Positions 32,585 through 40,867 are shown, numbered from the stretch's first letter. The stretch: DNA of 64,000 nt from Actinocorallia populi (GCF_002995495.1 NZ_PVZV01000006.1:645100-709099); one strand, 5' to 3'. Numbers and translations are program-made. The notes: a model not told the origin generated them from the letters alone.

Positions 32585-33361
32585 ATGGTCGTTCTCAGTG
32601 AGCACGTCGGCGACGGCGTGCTCGTCCTGACCCTCAACCGGCCCGACCACCACAACGCGTGGACGCTGGAGATGGAACTGCTCTACAACGAGTCGTTCGA
32701 CCGCGCCGAGAAGGATCCGGACGTGCGGGCGGTGGTGCTGACCGGGGCGGGGCGCAGTTTCTGCCCGGGAATGGACATGGCCGTGCTCGAGGCCTCCTCC
32801 TCCGGGGCCGATCCCTATCCCGCGGACCGGCTGCCGCCGCGCGTCCGTCCCCTCATGTTCCCCAAGCCGGTGATCGCGGCGGTGAACGGGGCGTGCGCGG
32901 GGATCGGGTTCAACCAGGCGCTCATGTGCGATCTGCGGTTCGCCGCGCCCGGTGCCAAGTTCTCCGCCGCGTTCAGCCGACGTGGCCTCATCGCCGAGGA
33001 CGGCGTCTCGTGGCTGCTGCCGCGCGTCGTCGGCTTCGGCCGGGCGAGCGACCTGCTGCTGTCCTCCCGGCCGGCCACCGCCGTCGAAGCGCTGGAGATG
33101 GGTCTGGTCAACCGGCTGGTGGACTCCGAGGACCTGCTGGCGGCGGCGGTCGACCACGCGGGTGAGATCGCGCGCCTGTGCAGCCCGCACGCCATGTCGG
33201 TGATCAAACGGCAGCTGCTGGAAGACCAGGCCCGCACCTTCGGCGAGGCCGCTGCGAACGCCCGCTCCCTGCTGGCGGAGGCGAGGAGGTCCCCCGACTA
33301 CCGGGAGGGCGTGCGCAGTTTCGTCGAGCGCCGTACGCCGCGTTTTCCCGGCCTGAGCTGA
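32585..33361 (+). CDS. Enoyl-CoA hydratase/isomerase family protein
   Basis: This 258-residue crotonase has the CoA-binding start VLVLTLNRPDHHNAW, oxyanion elements SFCPGMDMAVLE and IAAVNGACAGIGFN, then FSAAFSRRGLIAEDG and WLLPRVVG. It belongs to the subgroup with the RGLIAE-G signature, in which the acidic residue sits several positions later than in rat hydratase. It is the last gene of the plus-strand run, AGGAGGGG precedes its ATG, and the next gene is convergent. Confidence 0.9.
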   Translation: MVVLSEHVGDGVLVLTLNRPDHHNAWTLEMELLYNESFDRAEKDPDVRAVVLTGAGRSFCPGMDMAVLEASSSGADPYPADRLPPRVRPLMFPKPVIAAVNGACAGIGFNQALMCDLRFAAPGAKFSAAFSRRGLIAEDGVSWLLPRVVGFGRASDLLLSSRPATAVEALEMGLVNRLVDSEDLLAAAVDHAGEIARLCSPHAMSVIKRQLLEDQARTFGEAAANARSLLAEARRSPDYREGVRSFVERRTPRFPGLS

Positions 33362-33403
33362 CGCGCGGCCACGTGGGCACCCGTCCGGTCGGCGGACCCG
33401 GGT

Positions 33404-34675
33404 TCACAGGGCGCTGGGGAAGGTCTCGGGTTCGGTCTCGCCCGGCGGCTCGCCGTGGAGGGGGTGCAGGGCCGTGGTCTCGTCCAGCCAGAGGAAGGCG
33501 TCGTAGCGGCGGCCGGGAACGGTGGTGACGTAGTTGCGCAGGCGGTCGCGTTCGGGGTGGTAGACCACCCCGATGGCGCGGTGCTTCACCGGGGCGTCGT
33601 ACCAGGCGGGGCGGTCGGCGCCCGGAGGCGGGACGACGAAGAGCGCGCGGTTCGGAGCCGCGGTGTGCAGCAGGTCCTCCAAGGAGCCCGGACGGGCGGA
33701 GGGCACCGGCATGATCTCGGCGGGGGCGTCCCATGCGTGGCCGGCGATCACCGTGCCCCGGTGGGTGCCGAAGCCGACCAGGACGACGGTGTCCTCGCCG
33801 TGGCGTTCCCGGGCCAGTTGCCCCAGGTTGGTCATCCCGGCGGCGGCCATGTCGGTGGCGCGGGCGTCGCCGATGTGGGTGTTGTGCGCCCAGACGACGC
33901 TCTTGGCGCCGTCGTAGAAGCCGGTCAGCCGGTCGAGGGTGTCGGCCATGTGGATGTCGCGCAGGTTCCACGAGTCGGGGCCGCCGCGCATCATGGCCCG
34001 GTAGTACTCCTCGGCTCCGGCCACGACCTCGGCGTTCTGGCGGGCGGCGAAGCCCTCCTCGTCGCCGGGCGCCTCCCGGCGGAGGGCCGTCAGCATGCCG
34101 ACGACCTCGTCCTCGCAGGTGTCCGGGAGCAGCCGGGTGGCCAGGCCGTACCGCTGCGGGTCGTGCCCGTAGGCCTCGAAGCAGTGCAGCGCGCGCAGCA
34201 CGGTGTCGGCCTGCTCGGGCAGGTGGTGCTGCGCGTAGCTGCGCACGGCCAGCAGCGAGTCCCACAGGCTGTAGACGTCCAGGCCGTGGAAGCCGACGCG
34301 CCGCTGCGGCGGCAGGGCGTCGTTCCAGTCGCGCAGCCACCGGCAGAACTCCTTGACCTCCTGGTTGGCCCACATGAACGTGGGCCAGCGGGAGAAGGCG
34401 TACACGGCCTCGTCGGGCGGGCCGTCTCCGGTGACGGCCCGGTGGATCCGGTCGCAGTCGGGCCAGTCGCCCTCGACGCCGACGAACCGGAAGTCCTTCT
34501 CGGCGATCAGGCGGCGGGTGAGTTCGGCCCGCCAGGCGTAGAAGTCGTGCGTGCCGTGGCTGGCCTCGCCGATCAGGACGTGGCGGGCGTCGCCGATCCG
34601 CGCCAGCAGCGGGTCGAGGTCGCCGGACGCCTCCAGCGGCAGCGCCGAACGCCTGATCTCCTGTGCGACCGCCAT
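33404..34675 (-). CDS. Erythromycin esterase family protein
   Basis: This 423-residue protein has the family's N-terminal signature LIGEASHGTHDFYAWR, EGDWPDCDRIHRAV and the conserved VVWAHNTHIGDA and GFGTHRGTV segments. Glutamate and histidines in these motifs form the active site in EreA/EreB. Most chromosomal members of this size do not inactivate macrolides and have unknown substrates, so a resistance role is not claimed. It is convergent with the catabolic cluster and unlikely to be part of it. Confidence 0.9.
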   Translation of the reverse strand: MAVAQEIRRSALPLEASGDLDPLLARIGDARHVLIGEASHGTHDFYAWRAELTRRLIAEKDFRFVGVEGDWPDCDRIHRAVTGDGPPDEAVYAFSRWPTFMWANQEVKEFCRWLRDWNDALPPQRRVGFHGLDVYSLWDSLLAVRSYAQHHLPEQADTVLRALHCFEAYGHDPQRYGLATRLLPDTCEDEVVGMLTALRREAPGDEEGFAARQNAEVVAGAEEYYRAMMRGGPDSWNLRDIHMADTLDRLTGFYDGAKSVVWAHNTHIGDARATDMAAAGMTNLGQLARERHGEDTVVLVGFGTHRGTVIAGHAWDAPAEIMPVPSARPGSLEDLLHTAAPNRALFVVPPPGADRPAWYDAPVKHRAIGVVYHPERDRLRNYVTTVPGRRYDAFLWLDETTALHPLHGEPPGETEPETFPSAL

Positions 34676-34920
34676 GATCCCCCGAACGCCTCCCTGTCGA
34701 CGAAACCGGTATGCCCGTTCAAGCGGGAGATAACGGGCTTATCCCCCTTCTTGCCCCGGGTTTTCCGCCCGGATGAAGCCACACCGGACGCGGCCGGACC
34801 GCGGGACCGGCCCCGGGCGTGTCCTCAAACGGCCAGAACCGGGGTTCGCATAGCGCAAGATCGTCGCCTTGGATCAGGTTTCTGTATGGCGTTTTCCCCG
34901 AGCTGCGAAGGCGGGCGCGG

Positions 34921-36402
34921 ATGATCTCCGGTCGCTACAGAGTGCTGGAAGAACTCGGACGCGGCGGGATGGGAGTCGTACTGCGCGCCGAGGACGAGAT
35001 GCTGGGCCGCGAAGTGGCGATCAAGCAGATCCTCGTGCCGGAGGGCCTGCCGGCGGAGGCGGCCGAGGACCGCAGGCAGCGGATGGTGCGGGAGGCGCGG
35101 GCCGCGGCGCGGATCCGGCACGGCAACGTCGTGACCGTCTACGACGTGCTGACCGAGGACGGCGTCGTCCACATCGTCATGGAGTACGTTCCCGGCCGCT
35201 CCCTCGCCGAACTGGTGGCACGGGAGGGGCCCCTCACCCCCGCTCGGACCGCGCGAATCGGGCTGGCGCTCCTGGACGTCCTGGCCGCCGCGCACGCCCT
35301 GGGCATCGTGCACCGCGACGTGAAACCCGCCAACGTGCTGGTCCTGGCCGACGACGAGGTCAAGCTCGCCGACTTCGGCATCGCGTTCCTGGAGGGCGAC
35401 CCGACCATCACCTCCGAGCAGTCCCTGATCGGCTCGCCCGCCTACATGTCACCCGAACAGGCACGCGGCCGGTCGGTCTCACCCGCCACCGACCTGTGGT
35501 CGCTCGCCGCCACCCTCTACTTCGCCCTCGAAGGCCGCGGCCCGTTCGACGCGAACACGGTCACCGCCGTCATCGCCGCCGTCATCGGAGACACGCCCCG
35601 GCCGCCCCGCGACCCCGGCCCCGAACTCGACGAACTGCTTTTCAAGCTGCTCACCAAGGACCCCGCGGAACGGCCCGGCGCGGCCTGGGCCCACTCCCTG
35701 CTGGCCCGTGCCGCGGGCACGCCGGACCTCCCGATGCCGGCCACCCTGGTCGTCCCCCCGGCGGCGGAGCCCCGCTTCGCGGAGAACGGGCAGGTCCGGA
35801 TGGAACCGCCCGCCGAGGCCTTCGTCGCCCGGATCAAGGCGGGCACCGTCGTGCGCAGGGGCAAGGGCGGGAGACTGGGCTGGGTCCTGACCCTCATCGT
35901 GTTCGTGGTCTGGCTCACCAGCCAGCGGCAGGGCGACACGTCGGGATCCGGGGACGAGTTCGGCGTCGGCCTGATCATCTCGGGGTTGGTCGGCTGGTCC
36001 CTCGCCGCTCTGCTGCACACCGTCCACGCCATCTGGATGTTCGTGTTCGAGCTGGCCACGCCCCGGCACCTGCGCATCTCGGCCGAGGGCATCGAGCTCG
36101 TCCGCGGCCTGCGCCGCGTGCGCTTCGACTGGCCGCGCATCGCCGCCGTCGGCATCGTCCCGGGCACGGGCGCCAAGCCGCGCGCCGCCCTGGTCCTGCG
36201 TCCCGTCTTCGACTACACCAACGAGGACCCGTTCGCCGGGCAGCGTCTGTCCTGGACGAACCACCGTTCCCCCTGGCGGGAGAAGGCCACCGACACCATC
36301 GGCCTGTGCTGCCTCGACGAGCTGAGAACCAGCCCGGGCCGCCTCGAATCAGCTCTGCGCCATTTCGCGCCCCGGATCGTCCCCCCGTCCTTCGGCGGAT
36401 GA
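34921..36402 (+). CDS. Serine/threonine protein kinase with membrane and PH-like tail
   Basis: This 493-residue protein has a complete Hanks kinase domain (residues 1-265: ELGRGGMGVVLRAED glycine loop, VAIKQI lysine, IVHRDVKPANVL catalytic loop, LADFGIAF, GSPAYMSPEQ). A linker leads to two hydrophobic segments (LGWVLTLIVFVVWLTS; ISGLVGWSLAALLHTVHAIW) and a soluble C-terminus (HLRISAEGIELVRG, RVRFDWPRIAAVGIV) that reads like a PH-type domain. There are no PASTA repeats. ATG 34921 is used because the kinase fold begins immediately after it. Both termini should be cytoplasmic. Confidence 0.92.
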   Translation: MISGRYRVLEELGRGGMGVVLRAEDEMLGREVAIKQILVPEGLPAEAAEDRRQRMVREARAAARIRHGNVVTVYDVLTEDGVVHIVMEYVPGRSLAELVAREGPLTPARTARIGLALLDVLAAAHALGIVHRDVKPANVLVLADDEVKLADFGIAFLEGDPTITSEQSLIGSPAYMSPEQARGRSVSPATDLWSLAATLYFALEGRGPFDANTVTAVIAAVIGDTPRPPRDPGPELDELLFKLLTKDPAERPGAAWAHSLLARAAGTPDLPMPATLVVPPAAEPRFAENGQVRMEPPAEAFVARIKAGTVVRRGKGGRLGWVLTLIVFVVWLTSQRQGDTSGSGDEFGVGLIISGLVGWSLAALLHTVHAIWMFVFELATPRHLRISAEGIELVRGLRRVRFDWPRIAAVGIVPGTGAKPRAALVLRPVFDYTNEDPFAGQRLSWTNHRSPWREKATDTIGLCCLDELRTSPGRLESALRHFAPRIVPPSFGG

Positions 36403-36485
36403 GCGCGCCTCGCATCACGGCCTTCCGGCCGGAGTGCCGGAGGAGCTCGGCGGACGGCCGGCGCGTTTCCTCGACGCGGGCCGGA

Positions 36486-37058
36486 TCAGGGGGTGCGGGA
36501 ATCGCAGGAGGTGCGGGCGACGAGCAGACGTGCCAGGGCGGCGTAGGCGGCCGAGTCGTCCAGACCGGTGCTCGCCTTGATCTCGCCGCTGTGGACGGCC
36601 TCCATGACCAGGCCCGCCACGGCTCCGGCGAACGCGGCGTCCTGGCCGGGTGAGGCCTCCAGGACCAGTTGCTTGACGCGGGCCGCGGCGAAGCGGGTGT
36701 TCCGGCGGTAGATCTCCCGGGCGGGGGCGAAGGCCGTCAGATCGGCGAAGAAGGCCGGGGAGGCCGCCGCGAGCTCGGTGGAGATCGCGCGCAGGTAGGT
36801 CTCGATGCGCTCGCGCGGGCCGGTCTCCTCCTCGAGCCCGGCCTCGACGCGGGCGGTGGCGCGGCGGAAGAACGCCTTGACCACCGTGACGATGATCTGC
36901 TCCTTGCTGCCCGCCACGGTGTAGAGCGTCGACTTCGAGCAGCGCAGCAGCGCGGCGAGGTCGGCCACGCCCAGCTCGGCGAAGCCCCGGTCCAGGAAGA
37001 TCTCGATGAGCCGGCCGACCAGCTCCTCCCGCCGCCGTGTCCGGGCTCCCGTCTCCAT
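36486..37058 (-). CDS. TetR-family transcriptional regulator
   Basis: This 190-residue repressor has HTH LIEIFLDRGFAELGVADL and LLRCSKSTLYTVAGSKEQI. The C-terminal domain is helical and hydrophobic. It is divergent from the acyl-CoA dehydrogenase at 37153, with GTACC/GGTAC dyads between. Fatty-acid or branched-chain acyl-CoA responsive control of that enzyme is the simplest inference. Confidence 0.92.
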   Translation of the reverse strand: METGARTRRREELVGRLIEIFLDRGFAELGVADLAALLRCSKSTLYTVAGSKEQIIVTVVKAFFRRATARVEAGLEEETGPRERIETYLRAISTELAAASPAFFADLTAFAPAREIYRRNTRFAAARVKQLVLEASPGQDAAFAGAVAGLVMEAVHSGEIKASTGLDDSAAYAALARLLVARTSCDSRTP

Positions 37059-37090
37059 GGACCGGACGCTACCAGCCTTTCCCCCGGTTC

Positions 37091-37127
37091 AGTACCAGAC
37101 GGGGTTCTGGAGTACCGTGATTGGTAC
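37091..37127. promoter_or_regulatory. GTACC dyads between TetR and acyl-CoA dehydrogenase genes
   Basis: GTACCAGA (37092-37099) pairs with TCTGG-A-GTAC (37106-37115), and GTACC-N6-GGTAC (37112-37127) forms a second overlapping dyad. Three GTAC cores in 36 bases between divergent starts indicate a TetR operator controlling both genes. Confidence 0.55.
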
Positions 37128-37152
37128 CATCCGGGCAGTGAAAGGAGCACCG

Positions 37153-38289
37153 ATGCCCGCTGTACGCCTGCTTCCCTCGCCCGAGGCCGAGGACCTGCTC
37201 GCCCTGACCCGCGACCTGTGCGCCAAGGAGCTCCTGCCCCGGGTGGGGCGGGCCGAACGCGACGAGGAGTTCCCCCGCGAGGTCTTCGCCCTCCTGGGCC
37301 GGGCCGGGCTCCTGACGCTGCCCTACCCCGAGGAGTTCGGCGGCGGGGGCCAGCCGTACGAGATCTACCTGCAGGCGCTGGAGGAGATCGGCGGCGCCTG
37401 GGCCAGCGTCGGCGTGGGCGTCAGCGTGCACGCCCTGTCGTGCTTCCCGGTCTTCGCCTTCGGCAGCGACTCCCAGCGCCGCCGCTGGCTGCCGGACATG
37501 CTCTCGGGCGAGAGGCTCGGCGCCTACTGCTTGTCGGAGGCCCACGCGGGTTCCGACCCGGCCGCCATGCGCGCCCGTGCCGTCCGCGACGGCGACGCCT
37601 ACGTGCTCAACGGCGCCAAGGCCTGGACGACCCACGGCGGCCGCGCCGACTTCTACACCGTCATGGCCCGCACCTCCGACGACGGCGCCCGCGGCATCTC
37701 CTGCTTCCACGTCCCCGCCGGCACCCCGGGCCTGGAGTTCGACAAGCCCGAGGAGAAGATGGGCCTGACCGGCTCCACCACCGCCACCGTCCGGCTGGAG
37801 AACGTGCGCGTCCCGGCCGACCACCTCATCGGCGCCGAGGGCCAGGGCCTGGCCATCGCGCTGGCCTCCCTGGACGCCGGACGGCTCGGCATCGCCGCGG
37901 TGGCCACCGGGCTGGCCCAGCGCGCGCTGGACGACGCGATCGCCTACGCCAAGGACCGCGAGGCCTTCGGCAAGCCGATCATCGCCCACCAGGGACTCGG
38001 CTTCCTGCTCGCCGACATGGCCGCCGCCGTCGAGTCCGCCCGCGCCACCTACCTGTCCGCCGCCCGCTTCAAGGACGCCGGGCTCCCCTACGGCCGCCAG
38101 GCGTCCATCGCCAAGCTCGTCGCCACCGACAACGCCATGAAGGTCACCACCGACGCCGTCCAGGTCCTCGGCGGCGCCGGCTACACCCGCGACTTCCCCG
38201 TCGAACGCTTCATGCGCGAGGCCAAGGTCATGCAGATCTTCGAGGGCACCAACCAGATCCAGCGCCTGGTCATCAGCCGCGGCCTCTGA
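37153..38289 (+). CDS. Acyl-CoA dehydrogenase
   Basis: This 378-residue FAD enzyme has the family signatures YCLSEAHAGSDPAAM (first FAD/substrate motif), WTTHGGRADFYTV, DREAFGKPIIAHQ, QVLGGAGYTRDFPVER and FEGTNQIQRLVISR; the glutamate of FEGTNQ is the probable catalytic base. It introduces the alpha-beta double bond in an acyl-CoA and passes electrons to ETF. AAAGGAG stands six bases before the ATG. Not within the 16.9-33.4 kb regulon, and none of that regulon's operator motifs precedes it. Confidence 0.94.
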   Translation: MPAVRLLPSPEAEDLLALTRDLCAKELLPRVGRAERDEEFPREVFALLGRAGLLTLPYPEEFGGGGQPYEIYLQALEEIGGAWASVGVGVSVHALSCFPVFAFGSDSQRRRWLPDMLSGERLGAYCLSEAHAGSDPAAMRARAVRDGDAYVLNGAKAWTTHGGRADFYTVMARTSDDGARGISCFHVPAGTPGLEFDKPEEKMGLTGSTTATVRLENVRVPADHLIGAEGQGLAIALASLDAGRLGIAAVATGLAQRALDDAIAYAKDREAFGKPIIAHQGLGFLLADMAAAVESARATYLSAARFKDAGLPYGRQASIAKLVATDNAMKVTTDAVQVLGGAGYTRDFPVERFMREAKVMQIFEGTNQIQRLVISRGL

Positions 38290-38315
38290 GGGTGTTCCGC
38301 CCGGCCCCCATGTAG

Positions 38316-38328
38316 TTCGTCTCACGAA
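38316..38328. promoter_or_regulatory. MarR operator half-palindrome before the MarR gene
   Basis: TTCGT-CTC-ACGAA is a five-base-arm dyad 16 bases before the first ATG of the MarR gene. The same TTCGT-N3-ACGAA core recurs twice in the long palindrome at 38858-38916, so the MarR protein probably binds all three. Confidence 0.65.
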
Positions 38329-38343
38329 TCATGGGCAGGGCGA

Positions 38344-38841
38344 ATGTACCATGACCGAATGGCTAAAGATGATGACGGCCGGATCGGGATCGTCGCCGCG
38401 CTGGTGCGGTCGACGTTCCTGGTGAACGCCGTGTACGCCGATTCCGCCCGGGAGTACGGCCTCACCTCGCAGCAGGGCCAGCTGCTGTGCGTGCTGATGG
38501 CGCAGCCGTACGGGATGGGCGAGCTGGGCGCGATGCTGAAACTGGCGAAGTCGAGCCTGACCGGACTGGTGGACCGCACCGAGCGCAACGGCCTGGTCGA
38601 ACGCAGGCCCGACCCGCAGGACTCGCGCGCGGTGCGGGTCGCGCTCACCCCCCGGGGCGGCGAGCTCGCGGAGGAGTTCTACACCGAGACCTGCCGCCGC
38701 GTCGAGCGGCTGGCGGAGGGGCTCACCGCCGCCGAACGCGACACCCTCGCCGGGCTGCTCGGCGGCGTCGTGCGGGACAACGAGGTCCCGGTGGTCTTCC
38801 TGGAGTCCGACAGGGGGACCGCCGCCGAACGCGGGCGCTGA
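38344..38841 (+). CDS. MarR-family transcriptional regulator
   Basis: This 165-residue winged-helix regulator has LTSQQGQLLCVLMAQPYGMG, LAKSSLTGLVDRTERNGLVE and the wing RRPDPQDSRAVRVALTPRG. A second ATG at 38359 is an equally good start and would give 160 residues. It is followed by a luciferase-like oxidoreductase whose promoter carries a very large TTCGT/ACGAA palindrome, so it likely represses both genes and is relieved by a small aromatic or oxidised ligand. Confidence 0.92.
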   Translation: MYHDRMAKDDDGRIGIVAALVRSTFLVNAVYADSAREYGLTSQQGQLLCVLMAQPYGMGELGAMLKLAKSSLTGLVDRTERNGLVERRPDPQDSRAVRVALTPRGGELAEEFYTETCRRVERLAEGLTAAERDTLAGLLGGVVRDNEVPVVFLESDRGTAAERGR

Positions 38842-38857
38842 GGCCGTTCCGCTCCCG

Positions 38858-38916
38858 GGAGGGTTGCAGTTCGTGCCACGAACTAATATTGTTCGTGGAA
38901 CGAACTGCAACCCTCC
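38858..38916. promoter_or_regulatory. 59-bp near-perfect palindrome covering a promoter
   Basis: Two 26-base arms (38858-38883 and 38891-38916) are reverse complements with a single mismatch, around the spacer TAATATT. Each arm itself holds a smaller dyad: AGTTCGTGCCACGAACT (38868-38884) and GTTCGTGGAACGAAC (38891-38905). TAATAT in the centre is a good -10 element for the gene at 38950. The layout suits two MarR dimers occluding the promoter. Confidence 0.75.
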
Positions 38917-38949
38917 CCGCGTTCGTTCCCCGAAAGGAAGCGTGGAACC

Positions 38950-39864
38950 TTGGCCGTTCAGGAAATCGTCTTCGGCTTCGGCGCGCACAGCGGCATCGGC
39001 CAGGTGCCGGATCTGCTGCGCATGGTCCGGCAGGCCGACCGCGACGGACTCGACCTCTTCTCGTTGTCGGACCACCCCTACCTCGGCGACCGCCTGGACG
39101 CCTACGCCTCCCTCGGATTCCTCCTCGGCGGCACGGAGCGCATCTCGGGCTTCGCCAACGTCACCAACCTGCCGACCCGGCCCGCCCCCATGCTGGCGCG
39201 GACGGTGACGTCGTTGTCGGCGCTGTCCGGCGGCCGCGTCGTGCTCGGCATGGGCGTGGGCGGGTTGTGGGACCGGATCTCCGACATGGGGGTGCCGCGC
39301 CTGTCGCCGGGCGCCGCGGTGGACGCCTTCGAGGAGGCGATCGTCCTGGTCAGGTCGTTGTCGGGCGGCGGTCCGCCCGTCACCCACCGGGGCCGCCACT
39401 ACCGGGTGGACCGGATCGACCCCGCCCCCGTGGCCGCGCCTCCCGTGTGGACCGGATCGCTCGGCCCGAAGTCGCTGGCCGCCACCGGCCGCGTGGCCGA
39501 CGGCTGGATTCCCGGCCACGCGGCGGACTGGCTCAGCGAGCGGTACCGGACCTCCCGCCCGGTCATCGACGAAGCGGCCGCCGCGGCGGGCCGCGATCCG
39601 CGCGAGATCCGCACGGTCTTCAACTTCCCCGGCCGCGTCACCGACCGGCCACTGCCCGCCACGCGCGACGGCGACGGCCGCTGGGTCGGCGGCTCCACCG
39701 GCCAGTGGGTCGAGGAGCTGACCGGCGCCGTACTGGAGCACGGCGCGTCGGGCTTCACGCTCTTCGCCGCCGATCACGGCACGCCGGACCTCGTCACCCT
39801 CGGCCGGTGGGCGAAGGAGATCGCCCCCGCCGTACGCGAGGCGGTCGCGAAGGAGAACGGCTGA
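38950..39864 (+). CDS. Luciferase-like (LLM class) flavin oxidoreductase
   Basis: This 304-residue TIM-barrel protein of the bacterial-luciferase/F420 superfamily has LFSLSDHPYLGDRLDAYASL, TNLPTRPAPMLARTVTSL, GRVVLGMGVGGLWDRI and WTGSLGPKSLAATGRVADGW. These elements fit both F420- and FMN-dependent members; the cofactor is not decided. The start is a TTG with AAGGAAG about ten bases upstream. Regulation by the MarR protein through the 59-bp palindrome is strongly suggested. Confidence 0.9.
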   Translation: MAVQEIVFGFGAHSGIGQVPDLLRMVRQADRDGLDLFSLSDHPYLGDRLDAYASLGFLLGGTERISGFANVTNLPTRPAPMLARTVTSLSALSGGRVVLGMGVGGLWDRISDMGVPRLSPGAAVDAFEEAIVLVRSLSGGGPPVTHRGRHYRVDRIDPAPVAAPPVWTGSLGPKSLAATGRVADGWIPGHAADWLSERYRTSRPVIDEAAAAAGRDPREIRTVFNFPGRVTDRPLPATRDGDGRWVGGSTGQWVEELTGAVLEHGASGFTLFAADHGTPDLVTLGRWAKEIAPAVREAVAKENG

Positions 39865-39878
39865 GCCGCCGGCCGAAA

Positions 39879-39918
39879 GGTCCGCCCCTCTCGCCGTCGA
39901 AGGCGGCGGGGGCGGTCC
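39879..39918. terminator. Bidirectional hairpin between convergent genes
   Basis: GGTCCGCCCC (39879-39888) pairs with GGGGCGGTCC (39909-39918) with one mismatch, and CGCCG/GGCGG extend the stem inside. It lies between the plus-strand oxidoreductase and minus-strand TetR genes. T-runs are absent, so termination is inferred. Confidence 0.45.
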
Positions 39919-39940
39919 GGTCCGCGGCCGGGCGCCTCCG

Positions 39941-40807
39941 TCAGTCCCGGCCGGTCCTGCGCCTGCGGTAGGCGCGCTGCCGGCAGGAAGGCGAGCAGTA
40001 CGCCCTGGGGCGGCCGGAGGCGGGGCGTTCCACCGGCGTGCCGCACACGACGCACACTCCTGTTTCGTCACGCGATTCGTAACGTTCGCGGACCAGGAAC
40101 TCGATGCCGTCCAGGAGCCGGGCGAGGCCGAACTCGAAAGGGTCCTCCGGCTGGTCGAAGCCGCCCTCCTCCCACAGGCGGGTGAGTGTGGGATAGGCGT
40201 ACAGCCGCTCGAAAAGCGTGTCGCGGCCGCCCCACCACTCTTCATGGCTGACTCCGCTGCGGCGCTCCGCCTCGGCCGCCTCCACCAGCAGCAGCGCCTC
40301 GGAATCGATGAACCTGCCGACGAGGCCGACCACGGCGATCACTTCGGCGGGGGGCAGCCCCGTGTCGGCGACCACGCTCAGCATCTGCTCGTAGCGGGCG
40401 ATGATGTTGGGGCCGGGCACGTGCCGGCCGCCGCGGACCTCCGCCAGCCACGGATGCCTGCGGCGCAGCTCCCAGCCGTCCCGCGCGCACGCCTCCAGGC
40501 GGGTCCGCCAGCCGCCCCCTTTTGGCGCCGCGGCCTCCGGGGCCGCCGCCCCGCCCGCCACCTCGTCGCACATGAGGCCGATGAGCTGGTCGCGGCCGGG
40601 CACGTGCCGGTAGAGCGACATGGTGGTGAAGCCCAGCCGTTCGGCCACCTTCCGCATCGACAGCCCGGCCAGCCCCTCGGCGTCGGCCAGTTCGACGCCC
40701 GCGCGCACGATCCGGTCGAGGCTCAGCCCCTGCCGGGGCCCCGCGCCGCCGTCCCGCCACAACAGCTCCACCGCGTGGTCCGGATCTTCCGCTCTGTCTC
40801 GCGCCAT
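39941..40807 (-). CDS. TetR regulator fused to a C-terminal zinc-finger-like motif
   Basis: This 288-residue protein has a TetR HTH (LDRIVRAGVELADAEGLAGL, VAERLGFTTMSLYRHVPG), a TetR_C-type ligand domain, and a last 35 residues not typical of TetR: CVVCGTPVERPASGRPRAYC followed by SPSCRQRAYRRRR. The C-X2-C ... C-X3-C pattern can bind zinc and the basic end can contact nucleic acid. It is divergent from the beta-helix gene and a long dyad lies between the two. Confidence 0.9.
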   Translation of the reverse strand: MARDRAEDPDHAVELLWRDGGAGPRQGLSLDRIVRAGVELADAEGLAGLSMRKVAERLGFTTMSLYRHVPGRDQLIGLMCDEVAGGAAAPEAAAPKGGGWRTRLEACARDGWELRRRHPWLAEVRGGRHVPGPNIIARYEQMLSVVADTGLPPAEVIAVVGLVGRFIDSEALLLVEAAEAERRSGVSHEEWWGGRDTLFERLYAYPTLTRLWEEGGFDQPEDPFEFGLARLLDGIEFLVRERYESRDETGVCVVCGTPVERPASGRPRAYCSPSCRQRAYRRRRTGRD

Positions 40808-40821
40808 CCCCGCCTCCTTGG

Positions 40822-40852
40822 TTTATGGTATACACCCTGTGTACGCCATAAA
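40822..40852. promoter_or_regulatory. TetR operator between TetR-ZnF and beta-helix genes
   Basis: TTTATGGTATACAC (40822-40835) pairs with GTGTACGCCATAAA (40839-40852): twelve of fourteen arm positions match across a three-base centre. It covers the divergent promoter region and is only sixteen bases from the beta-helix ATG, so binding should block its expression. Confidence 0.7.
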
Positions 40853-40867
40853 CTCAACGGAGGTGGC

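Noticed and set aside
16853..33361. Mycofactocin biosynthesis locus
   Set aside because: Only the regulator resembles MftR. No MftA peptide, radical SAM maturase or other mft gene is present.
33404..34675. Macrolide resistance by the erythromycin-esterase-like protein
   Set aside because: The family is large and most members do not act on macrolides. No inducible leader or resistance context is present, so only the family name is given.
37153..38289. Acyl-CoA dehydrogenase as a member of the catabolic regulon
   Set aside because: It has its own divergent TetR gene with GTACC dyads and lacks the GRCAC-N3-GTGCC motif. A metabolic link is possible but not shown.
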